Assembly (NCBI GenBank): GCA_963705885.1
Contig: OY970120.1
Location: 930,001-994,000, forward strand
DNA from: MFD01275-c22 sp963705885
GTDB taxonomy: Bacteria > Actinomycetota > Actinomycetes > JACCUZ01
Length of the DNA: 64,000 nt
Direction of reading: 5' to 3'
The first letter of the stretch is position 1; each line of letters begins with the position of its first letter. The translations under genes and the position numbers were made by a program. Below are positions 16,381 through 22,563 of this stretch, in pieces. The notes below the pieces were generated by a model. The model searched no databases, was not told the DNA's origin, and saw nothing but the letters and a program-made list of their open reading frames with translations.

Positions 16381-16824
16381 GTGCCGAGCGCCGTCGACGC
16401 GCTGCTCGCGGTCGCGCGCGCCGGCCTGGACCGGGTGGAGCCCGAGGACCTGGCCGCCGAGATGGCGGGCGGCGCCCTCGTCGTCGACACTCGCCCGGTC
16501 GAGCAGCGGCGGCGCGACGGGGACCTCCCGGGCGCCCTGCTCGTGGACCGCAACGTCCTGGAGTGGCGGCTCGACCCCACCAGCCCGCACCGCATCCCGG
16601 AGGTCACCGGTCCCGGGACCAGGGTGATCGTGGTCTGCGACCAGGGCTACAGCTCGAGCTTCGCGGCCGCGACCTTGCGACAGCTCGGGCTGGTGCGCGC
16701 CACCGACCTCGTCGGCGGGTTCCAGGCCTGGCGCCTGGCCCGGGGACCCGGTGGGCCTCAGGCGACGGCGGGCGCCATGAGCACCGTGCCGAGCGCGCGC
16801 AGAGCGTCGGGCACGACCCGGTAG
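16381..16824 (+). CDS. single-domain rhodanese-like sulfurtransferase
   Basis: A 147-residue protein from the GTG at 16381, chosen because GGGAGG lies ten bases upstream; a GTG at 16336 is the alternative. It carries ALVVDTRPVEQRRRDGDLPGALLV and the catalytic loop IVVCDQGYSSSFAA with the persulfide-forming Cys, then DLVGGFQAWRLA. It probably moves sulfane sulfur between thiols. Its last 67 bases overlap the convergent arsR gene, and the ~25-residue tail after the rhodanese fold looks unconserved. It is likely co-transcribed with the upstream MFS gene. Confidence 0.78.
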   Translation: MPSAVDALLAVARAGLDRVEPEDLAAEMAGGALVVDTRPVEQRRRDGDLPGALLVDRNVLEWRLDPTSPHRIPEVTGPGTRVIVVCDQGYSSSFAAATLRQLGLVRATDLVGGFQAWRLARGPGGPQATAGAMSTVPSARRASGTTR

Positions 16825-17123
16825 TAGGTCCACACGCCCCGCCGCTCTCCCACGACGATCCCGGCGTCGGCCAGCTTCTTGAGGTGGTGGCTGACCGTCG
16901 GCTGCGAGAGCCCCAGCGGCTCGGTCAGGTCGCAGGTGCATGCCTCCTGCGCCTCGCTCGCCATGAGGATCGACACCAGCTGCAGCCGGGCCGGGTCGGC
17001 GAGCGCCTTGAGCCGTCGCGCCAGCTCCTGAGCCTCCTCAGCGGTCAGGGTCGCCTCGGCGAGCGGGGCGCAGCAGGTGGCGCCGGTCGTCTCCGGGTCG
17101 AGCAGGGGCAGCGGCTTCGGCAT
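16758..17123 (-). CDS. arsR: arsenite-responsive ArsR repressor (three-cysteine type)
   Basis: A 121-residue ArsR-family protein starting MPKPLPLLDPE. An N-terminal Cys pair (C17-C18, ATCCAPL) and cysteines at 62 and 64 (EACTCDL) match the Cys15-Cys16-Cys55 As(III) site described for Corynebacterium glutamicum ArsR rather than the E. coli CxC-only site. The winged helix is LGLSQPTVSHHLKKLADAGIVVGERRG. No ribosome site precedes the ATG, but a -10 (CAGAAT, 17135-17130) ends six bases before it, so translation is probably leaderless. An in-frame ATG at 17150 lies inside the operator and is rejected. It controls the divergent arsO-like operon and itself. Confidence 0.88.
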   Translation of the reverse strand: MPKPLPLLDPETTGATCCAPLAEATLTAEEAQELARRLKALADPARLQLVSILMASEAQEACTCDLTEPLGLSQPTVSHHLKKLADAGIVVGERRGVWTYYRVVPDALRALGTVLMAPAVA

Positions 17124-17129
17124 GGCCCC

Positions 17130-17212
17130 ATTCTGGCACGACATAGACACATGTCAATATTGACAAGTGTCTATGCGTGAGGCAGTCTCATCGAGACACA
17201 TCGATATCTCGA
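17130..17212. promoter_or_regulatory. divergent ars promoter and ArsR operator
   Basis: A 34-bp near-perfect palindrome occupies 17142-17175 (half-site CATAGACAC-TGTCAATA, one mismatched pair). It contains both -35 boxes: TTGACA rightward at 17160-17165 and leftward at 17157-17152. The rightward -10 is CAGTCT (17183-17188, 17-bp spacer) and the leftward -10 CAGAAT (17135-17130, 16-bp spacer). A bound ArsR dimer would occlude both -35 elements at once. A second inverted repeat TCGAGA...TCTCGA spans 17191-17212 just before the first rightward gene. Confidence 0.75.
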
Positions 17213-17223
17213 GAGGACCGGCC

Positions 17224-17451
17224 ATGACACCCCCCGTCCTGGACCCACGTGCCGAGCTGCTGCGGGCCCGCCTCGACGACCTCGCGCGCGAGGCCGCCGC
17301 CGACCGGAGCGCGAGGGTCGCTCGCGCCGCCCGGACCCGGACCGCACGCCCGTGGCCCGCCTTCCTCGTGACCGCCCTGCGCCGAAGCATCGGCGTCGGT
17401 GCCCCCGCCAGCAGGACGTCGCGCGGCGACGTCGCCTGCGCGACCTGCTGA
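17224..17451 (+). CDS. 75-residue Arg-rich protein with C-terminal Cys pair
   Basis: The first gene of the rightward ars transcript: the ATG at 17224 follows GAGAGGACC and lies directly behind the ArsR-controlled promoter. The product has an N-terminal acidic/Arg-rich helix (ELLRARLDDLAREAAADRSARVARAAR), a short hydrophobic patch (PWPAFLVTAL) and ends DVACATC. No family is recognised. The terminal CxxC could bind a soft metal or metalloid, but this is a guess from composition. It ends 13 bases before the monooxygenase gene. Confidence 0.6.
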   Translation: MTPPVLDPRAELLRARLDDLAREAAADRSARVARAARTRTARPWPAFLVTALRRSIGVGAPASRTSRGDVACATC

Positions 17452-17464
17452 CGAGGACAGAGCC

Positions 17465-18766
17465 ATGACCACGAGCACCCCTGCACCCACCGACCTGCCC
17501 GTCGTCGTGATCGGCGCGGGCCCGGTCGGCCTGGCCGCCGCGGCCCACCTGCGGTCGTACGGCCTCACGCCGCTGGTCCTCGAGGCCGGCGACGCCGTCG
17601 GCGCGGCCATGCGCGAGTGGGGTCACGTGCGCACCTTCACGCCGTGGAGGTACCTCGTCGACGACACGGCCGAGAAGCTGCTGGCGCCGACCGGCTGGAC
17701 CCGACCGGAGGGCGACCGGTCGCCGACCGGCGGCGAGATCGTCGAGCAGTACCTCGAGCCGCTCGCCGGAGTGCTCGGGCCGTACGTCGTCACGGGTGCC
17801 CGTGTCGTCGGTGTGTCGCGCGACGGCATGGACAGGTCCCGCAGCCTGGGCCGAGCCGAGCGGCCCTTCGTCGTCAGGGTCCGCGGCGCCGGGGGTGAGG
17901 AGACCGACATCAGGGCGCGGGCGGTCATCGACGCGTCCGGCACCTGGGGGCGGCCGAACCCGCTCGGCGCGTCCGGGCTGCCCGCCGCCGGGGAGGCCGA
18001 GGCAACGGCGGCCGGGCTGGTCGGGACGGCGCTGCCCGACGTGCTCGGGGCCGACCGCGAGCGGTACGCCGGCCGGCGCACCCTCGTCGTCGGCGCCGGG
18101 CACTCCGCGGCGAACACCCTGCTGAGCCTCGCCGCGCTCGCGGACCAGGTGCCCGGCACCGAGGTGGTGTGGGCGATCCGCGGGCCGGACGCGCAGCGGC
18201 TCTACGGCGGCGGCGACGACGACCAGCTGCGCGACCGCGGCAGGCTCGGCACCGACGTGCGCGACCTCGTCGCGACCGGCGCGATCGAGCACGTCACCGG
18301 GTTGTCCGTCACCCGCCTCGAGGTCGCGTCCGACGGCTTGAGCGTGACGGTGCACGGGACGACGCCTGCGGGCGACCGGCGCATCGAGGGCGTGCACACG
18401 GTCGTCAACGCGACCGGCTTCCGGCCCGACCTCGCGATCGTCTCCGAGCTGCGACTGGAGCTCGACCCCGGTCTCGAGGCCCCGGTCCGCCTGGCACCGC
18501 TGATCGACCCCGCGTTCCACTCCTGCGGCACCGTCCCCCCGCACGGCCACCGCGACCTGGCCCACCCCGAGCCCGGCTTCTTCGTGGCCGGGATGAAGTC
18601 CTACGGCCGGGCACCGACGTTCCTCGTCACGACGGGGAACGAGCAGGTGCGCTCCATCGCCGCGTCGCTCGCCGGTGACCTCGAGGCCGCCGACGAGGTG
18701 CGCCTCGTGCTCCCGGAGACCGGAGTCTGCGCGGTGGACAACTCGGCGGGCGGTTGCTGCGGGTGA
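17465..18766 (+). CDS. arsO: ArsO-like flavin-dependent monooxygenase
   Basis: A 433-residue FAD/NAD(P) oxidoreductase: FAD-binding GAGPVGLAAAAHL at residues 14-26, a second nucleotide fold VVGAGHSAANTLL near residue 205, and the late ATGFRPDL motif of flavin monooxygenases. Proteins of this type recur in ars operons and are called ArsO; their reaction is not settled. The C-terminus ends CAVDNSAGGCCG, adding a vicinal Cys pair that could bind As(III). It is in the ArsR-controlled operon. The stop overlaps the MFS GTG by four bases (GTGA), giving translational coupling. Confidence 0.78.
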   Translation: MTTSTPAPTDLPVVVIGAGPVGLAAAAHLRSYGLTPLVLEAGDAVGAAMREWGHVRTFTPWRYLVDDTAEKLLAPTGWTRPEGDRSPTGGEIVEQYLEPLAGVLGPYVVTGARVVGVSRDGMDRSRSLGRAERPFVVRVRGAGGEETDIRARAVIDASGTWGRPNPLGASGLPAAGEAEATAAGLVGTALPDVLGADRERYAGRRTLVVGAGHSAANTLLSLAALADQVPGTEVVWAIRGPDAQRLYGGGDDDQLRDRGRLGTDVRDLVATGAIEHVTGLSVTRLEVASDGLSVTVHGTTPAGDRRIEGVHTVVNATGFRPDLAIVSELRLELDPGLEAPVRLAPLIDPAFHSCGTVPPHGHRDLAHPEPGFFVAGMKSYGRAPTFLVTTGNEQVRSIAASLAGDLEAADEVRLVLPETGVCAVDNSAGGCCG

Positions 18767-20139
18767 CCCTGCGCCGCTTCTACGGCTGGCGCATCGTCGG
18801 CGTGCTGGCGGTCACCGAGACCGTCAGCTGGGGTGTCCTGTACTACGCCTTCGCGGTGGTCCAGGTGTCGATGCGCGCCGAGCTGGGGCTGTCCGCCGCG
18901 ACCGTCGCCGGGGCGTTCTCCGTCGCGGTCCTGACAGCCGGGCTGGCCGCGGTGCCGGTCGGCCGGTGGCTCGACGGGCACGGCGCACGCGGTCTGATGA
19001 CGGCGGGGTCCGCCGGCGCCGTCCTCCTCGTGGTCGCCTGGTCGCGGGTGGACTCGGCCGCCGGGCTCTACCTGGTGTTCGCCGGCATCGGGCTCGTGTC
19101 GGCCGCGGTGCTCTACGACCCCGCGTTCGCCGTCGTCGTCCGCTGGTTCGGCGAGGGACGGGCCCGGGCACTGCTCGCGGTGACCGTCGTCGCCGGGTTC
19201 GCCTCGACCGTGTTCCTGCCGCTGACCGACGCGCTCGTCCGCGGCCTCGGCTGGCGCGATGCGCTGCTCGTGCTGGCCGGGGTCCTCGCCGTGACCACGG
19301 TGGTCCCGCACGCCGTGGTCCTGCGCCGGGACCCGGCCGACCTCGGCCTGCACCCCGGTGGCACGAGGATGGGGCCGGCGCCCACGCCGGAGGCAGTCCC
19401 CCGGGCCGGGCTGGGCGCCACCGCGCTCGGCGTGCTGCGCGACCCGCTGTTCCGCCGGCTCACGCTCGGGTTCGCCGCCAACGCGCTGGTCGTGGTCGTC
19501 GTGGCCGTGCACCTCGTGGCGTACCTGCGCGAGGTCGGCCACCCCAGCGCCTTCGCGGCGACGGCTGCCGGTGCGCTCGGCGCGCTGTCGGTCACCGGCC
19601 GGCTGGTCGTCACCCGGGCGGCCCGCCACCGGCCGGTGGCCGCTGTCACCGCGACAGCGTTCGGTGTCCAGGCGGTCGCCCTCGTCGTCGTCGTCGTCGC
19701 GGGAGCGAGCACGTTCGGCGCGGCGGTGTTCGTGGTGCTGTTCGGGCTCGGGTTCGGCGTGGGCACCATCGCCCGACCGGCCCTGGTCGCCGAGGGCTTC
19801 GGCACCACGGACTTCGCGACCGTCTCCGCGCTCTGCGGCGTCGCGCTCACCGCGGCCCGGACGGTCGGCCCCTTCGCGGCCGGGCTGGTGCGGACCGGGA
19901 CGGGCTCCTACACGCCGGTGCTGGTCGCACTGGCCGCGGTGAGCGTCCTGGCCGCCGTCGCGGTCGCCCGCGGCGGAGGACTCCTCCCCCGACCAACCGA
20001 AGGAGGTGACGAGGATGGACGGCTGCTGCGACAACGGCACGACGACCGACTGCGGCGACGGGTGCTGCTGAGGTCCACGAGCCGGCCGGCGACCGCCGCG
20101 ACGCGGTCGCCGGCCGGGCCCCGCCCCGCCCTGGTTTGA
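18763..20139 (+). CDS. MFS transporter of the ars operon, with an anomalous C-terminal tail
   Basis: A 12-helix major facilitator of the OFA/monocarboxylate-like kind (FYGWRIVGVLAVTETVSWGVLYY; GRWLDGHGARGLM). It starts at GTG 18763, overlapping the arsO stop. It likely exports an arsenical or an oxidised product of the monooxygenase; it is not recognisably ArsJ, and no GAPDH gene accompanies it. The transporter fold ends near GGGLLPRP (about base 19995). The remaining ~48 codons are Arg-rich, use A/T-ending codons unlike the rest, contain the 18-codon Cys-rich gene in another frame, and cross a strong hairpin. The true C-terminus may be a recent read-through or a frameshift product. Confidence 0.75.
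   Translation: MTLRRFYGWRIVGVLAVTETVSWGVLYYAFAVVQVSMRAELGLSAATVAGAFSVAVLTAGLAAVPVGRWLDGHGARGLMTAGSAGAVLLVVAWSRVDSAAGLYLVFAGIGLVSAAVLYDPAFAVVVRWFGEGRARALLAVTVVAGFASTVFLPLTDALVRGLGWRDALLVLAGVLAVTTVVPHAVVLRRDPADLGLHPGGTRMGPAPTPEAVPRAGLGATALGVLRDPLFRRLTLGFAANALVVVVVAVHLVAYLREVGHPSAFAATAAGALGALSVTGRLVVTRAARHRPVAAVTATAFGVQAVALVVVVVAGASTFGAAVFVVLFGLGFGVGTIARPALVAEGFGTTDFATVSALCGVALTAARTVGPFAAGLVRTGTGSYTPVLVALAAVSVLAAVAVARGGGLLPRPTEGGDEDGRLLRQRHDDRLRRRVLLRSTSRPATAATRSPAGPRPALV
20015..20071 (+). CDS. 18-residue cysteine-rich micropeptide (putative metalloid/metal ligand)
   Basis: The frame encodes MDGCCDNGTTTDCGDGCC with five cysteines in 18 residues (CC, C, CC), four Asp and no hydrophobic segment, resembling a minimal metallothionein or phytochelatin-like ligand. 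Evidence that it is translated: AAGGAGGTGA (20000-20009), essentially a perfect anti-Shine-Dalgarno match, lies five bases before the ATG; all 17 sense codons after Met end in G or C, whereas the overlapping MFS frame there has many A-ending Arg and Gln codons; and a 14-bp hairpin begins ten bases after its stop. It is the last cistron of the ArsR-controlled operon. No named family known to me; function is inference. Confidence 0.7.
   Translation: MDGCCDNGTTTDCGDGCC
20082..20117 (+). terminator. strong hairpin terminator of the ars operon
   Basis: Perfect 14-bp arms, CCGGCCGGCGACCG at 20082-20095 and its complement at 20104-20117, with an eight-base loop. It lies just after the micropeptide stop but inside the nominal MFS reading frame, which continues to 20139. 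It precedes the aquaporin gene by about 55 bases. Confidence 0.7.
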
Positions 20140-20172
20140 CGCGAGCTCGGCGGCCGGTGTCTGCTTCGCCCG

Positions 20173-20949
20173 ATGCCGACCCACGTGACCGACGAGCCGC
20201 CGGTTCCCCTGCCGCGGCGCCTGCTCGCCGAGGGTCTGGGCGCCGGGCTGCTCGTGACCGTCGTCGTCGGGTCGGGCATCGCGGCCGAGCGGCTGTCGCC
20301 GGGCGATGTCGGCCTGCAGCTGCTGGAGAGCTCCACGGCGACGGTGCTGGGTCTGACCGTGCTGATCCTGGCGCTGGGGCCGGTCTCGGGCGCGCACCTG
20401 AACCCGGTCGTCTCCGCCGTCGACTGGTGGGTGGGACGGCGGGCGGGCACGGGCCTGTCCGGCCGTGACGCGGGGGCGTACGCAGTGGTCCAGGTCGCGG
20501 GTGGCGTCGCCGGGGCCGTGCTCGCGAACGTCATGTACGGCGTGCCCGCAGGGCTGTCGACAACCGACCGCGGTGACTGGCGGCTCTGGCTCGGCGAGGT
20601 CGTGGCGACCGCCGGTCTGGTCGGGCTGGTCTTCGCACTCGCACGCACCGGGCGGGGGGCCTGGGCGGCCCCGGCCGTCGGCGCGTACATCGGCGCCGCC
20701 TACTGGTTCACGTCCAGCACGTCGTTCGCGAACCCGGCCGTCACGGTGGGCCGGATGTTCTCCGACACCTTCGCCGGCATCGAGGCCGCATCCGTCCCCG
20801 GCTTCGTGCTGGCGCAGTGCCTGGGCGGCGCGCTCGCGGTGGTCGTGGTGCGCGCCCTCTACCCCGACGTCGGACGTGCGGCGGCGGACGTCGTCGTGCC
20901 CCACCCGCCCGCACGCCGGGTCGGAGACCCGCACGAGGAGTCTGCATGA
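20173..20949 (+). CDS. aqpS: aquaglyceroporin, probable arsenite channel (AqpS-like)
   Basis: A 258-residue MIP-family channel with six helices and two half-helix loops: SGAHLNPVVSAVDW (NPV in place of NPA) and SFANPAVTVGRMFSDTFAGI (NPA intact, followed by the expected Arg). The gene overlaps arsC by four bases. In Sinorhizobium an aquaglyceroporin (AqpS) replaces the arsenite pump: arsenate is reduced inside and arsenite leaves by facilitated diffusion. The same arrangement, with no acr3 or arsB in the window, suggests the same route here. A 55-base gap behind the terminator suggests a separate promoter or read-through. Confidence 0.83.
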   Translation: MPTHVTDEPPVPLPRRLLAEGLGAGLLVTVVVGSGIAAERLSPGDVGLQLLESSTATVLGLTVLILALGPVSGAHLNPVVSAVDWWVGRRAGTGLSGRDAGAYAVVQVAGGVAGAVLANVMYGVPAGLSTTDRGDWRLWLGEVVATAGLVGLVFALARTGRGAWAAPAVGAYIGAAYWFTSSTSFANPAVTVGRMFSDTFAGIEAASVPGFVLAQCLGGALAVVVVRALYPDVGRAAADVVVPHPPARRVGDPHEESA

Positions 20950-21389
20950 GCCCGACCGACGCCCGACCGAGCATCCTGTTCGCCTGCAAGGCCAACGCCG
21001 GGCGCAGCGTCACCGGCAAGGTGCTCGCCGCGCACTACGCGCGCGGGCGGGCGGACGTGTTCTCCGCCGGGTCGGAGCCGGGGGAGGGCGTGCACCCGGA
21101 GGTCGCGGCGGTGCTGGACGGCCTCGGTCTTGACACCAGTCGGGAGCAGCCGAAGCCCTTCGACCCCGACGGGTCCTACACCGCGGTGGTCACGATGGGC
21201 TGCGGCGAGGCCTGCCCGGTCTACCTCGGCGCGCGCTACCAGGACTGGGAGCTCGACGACCCCAAGGGCCGGGACGAGGCGACGGTGCGGCGCATCGTCG
21301 CCGACATCGACGGCCGGGTCCGCCGGCTGCTGGTGGAGCTGCTGCCGGACCTCGACCTGCCGCCCTCGGTGCTGGCGCCGACGGACTGA
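20946..21389 (+). CDS. arsC: arsenate reductase, LMW-phosphatase type
   Basis: A 147-residue protein with the P-loop ILFACKANAGRSVTGK (CX5R at the N-terminus), a second Cys pair in TMGCGEACPVYLG, and the general-acid Asp in DWELDDPKGRDE. This reduces arsenate to arsenite; the family uses either thioredoxin with an internal Cys relay or mycothiol plus mycoredoxin. The GCGEAC pair favours a relay, and a thioredoxin gene lies next door in convergent orientation, but mycothiol use is common in actinomycetes and cannot be excluded. It is translationally coupled to the aquaporin gene (ATGA). Confidence 0.88.
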   Translation: MSPTDARPSILFACKANAGRSVTGKVLAAHYARGRADVFSAGSEPGEGVHPEVAAVLDGLGLDTSREQPKPFDPDGSYTAVVTMGCGEACPVYLGARYQDWELDDPKGRDEATVRRIVADIDGRVRRLLVELLPDLDLPPSVLAPTD

Positions 21390-21401
21390 CGCAGGCGGGC
21401 G

Positions 21402-21776
21402 TCAGCCGGTGGCGGCGTCCTGCTCGGCCTCGACCTGCGCACGGACGTCGTCCATGTCGAGACCGCGGACGGCCTCGATGAGCTGCTCGAGGGCCGGAGC
21501 GGGCAGCGCGCCGGGGCGGGCGTAGACGAGGATGCCCTCGCGGAACGCCATCAGCGTCGGGATGGACGTGATGGACGCGCGGGCCGCGAGGTCGCGCTCG
21601 GCCTCGGTGTCGACCTTCGCGAACCGGATGTCCTGGTGCTGCTCGGACGCCTGCTCGAACACGGGACCGAACTGGCGGCACGGCCCGCACCAGGCGGCCC
21701 AGAAGTCGACGAGGACGATGCCGTCCTGGTCCACGAGGCTGTCGAACGTCTCGGCAGTGGCCTCGACGGTGGCCAT
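21402..21776 (-). CDS. trxA: thioredoxin
   Basis: A 124-residue thioredoxin with active site DFWAAWCGPCRQFGPVF at residues 24-40 and the cis-proline loop ITSIPTLMAFREG. An acidic extension follows the fold (DMDDVRAQVEAEQD). GGAGGAG precedes the ATG at 21776. The gene lies between arsC (convergent, 12 bases apart) and the MerB-like gene (same strand, 74 bases upstream), so it may regenerate either enzyme; a selenol or thiol lyase would need such a reductant. A TTGACA in the gap could be its own -35. Confidence 0.9.
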   Translation of the reverse strand: MATVEATAETFDSLVDQDGIVLVDFWAAWCGPCRQFGPVFEQASEQHQDIRFAKVDTEAERDLAARASITSIPTLMAFREGILVYARPGALPAPALEQLIEAVRGLDMDDVRAQVEAEQDAATG

Positions 21777-21850
21777 GGGTGATCTCCTCCGGGTTGCGGG
21801 CGGTTCACCGTTGTCAACCACGCCGCCCTCCCCGTTTCTTCCGGGGCGGC

Positions 21851-22507
21851 TCAGAGCCCCCAGAAGGGTGCGACCAGACCGAGGCGGTCGAGCACGCCCT
21901 GGTTGTGCTCCCGGGAGTGCGGCGTCCACGCCGGCGACAGCCGGTCGCCGTACCAGGCGTGGGCGAGCTCGCTGAGGGTGACGACCGGGATGGTGGTCCC
22001 CGGCGGGCGACCCGCCAGCCACGCGGAAACGTGCTCCTCCGACCGGAAGAGGTTCATGGAGCCTCAGGTGAAGCCGATGTCGTCCCACCATCGGTTCGCG
22101 GGCACCAGGCAGTGGAACAGGAGCGACTCGTCGTCGGGCCGCTGGTCACGCACCGCGAACGCGATCGGCTCGCCGCAGTCGGGGCACGACGTCTCGACGC
22201 GACCGTCGAGGTGCAGGGCGGCGCAGACCCCGATCGCGTCCCAGGGGCAGTTGGCGAACCACCGTCGCCCGCCGGCCTCGACGCTGTGCGGCGTCGGGAC
22301 CGCGGAGAACGGGTTGGCCATCCTGATCCCGCCGGTGGCCGGGTCCAGCACCAGCGCGTGCTCGTCGTGCAGCCGGCGCCAGCCAGCCGCGACCTCGTCG
22401 ACCGTGACGCTCGCCGCTGTGGCGACCTCGCCGGCTGCGGGTGCGCGTCCGAGCTCCACGAACAGCCGGTAGGTCTCCCGGCGCATTGCGAGGTCCGCGG
22501 GAAGCAT
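21851..22507 (-). CDS. MerB-like organomercurial lyase with in-frame TGA (probable selenocysteine)
   Basis: Read as one gene with TGA at 22066-22064 as Sec, the product is 218 residues, close to MerB (212). Residues 1-75 form the N-terminal winged-helix part. The lyase core has WFANCPWDAIG (C87, D90), equal to MerB Cys96 and Asp99, then SCPDCGEPIAF, then DDIGFT-U-GSMNLFRSEEH, where U148 falls at MerB Cys159 (FCCHVHFFAS in the plasmid enzyme). The frame continues unbroken after the TGA for 70 codons with MerB-like SEEHVSAW and LSELAHAWYGDRL. A conventional reading would give a 147-residue protein lacking one catalytic residue and a 68-residue orphan. MerB cleaves carbon-mercury bonds; a selenol at this position would bind Hg strongly. 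The start lacks a Shine-Dalgarno; GATACT upstream suggests a leaderless message. A nonsense mutation is the alternative. Confidence 0.72.
22034..22051 (-). promoter_or_regulatory. SECIS-like hairpin after the TGA of the MerB-like gene
   Basis: On the minus strand CTCTTCC-GGTC-GGAGGAG forms a 7-bp stem (one G-U pair) with a GGUC loop. The stem begins 13 bases after the TGA and the loop occupies bases +20 to +23. In E. coli fdhF the apical GGUCU loop recognised by SelB begins at about +19, so both spacing and loop sequence fit a bacterial selenocysteine insertion element. The bases also encode FRSEE, conserved in MerB relatives. Confidence 0.6.
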
Positions 22508-22563
22508 GCCGGCAGTATCACCCGCATGCCGCCCGCGGACCAGCAGCCACCCGGTGCTCTCGG

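Noticed and set aside
17124..17150. Upstream ATG of arsR at 17150
   Set aside because: It lies within the operator palindrome and -35 region of its own promoter, and homologous ArsR proteins begin MPKPLP.
18763..20139. Identification of the ars-operon MFS as ArsJ
   Set aside because: ArsJ is normally paired with a GAPDH gene and this protein more closely resembles OFA-type carriers; no GAPDH gene is present.
21851..22057. Separate 68-residue gene starting at the ATG just after the TGA
   Set aside because: It lacks a ribosome site, is in phase with the upstream frame two codons after the TGA, and its sequence is the C-terminal part of the MerB fold. One gene with a recoded TGA explains it better, though reinitiation is not excluded.
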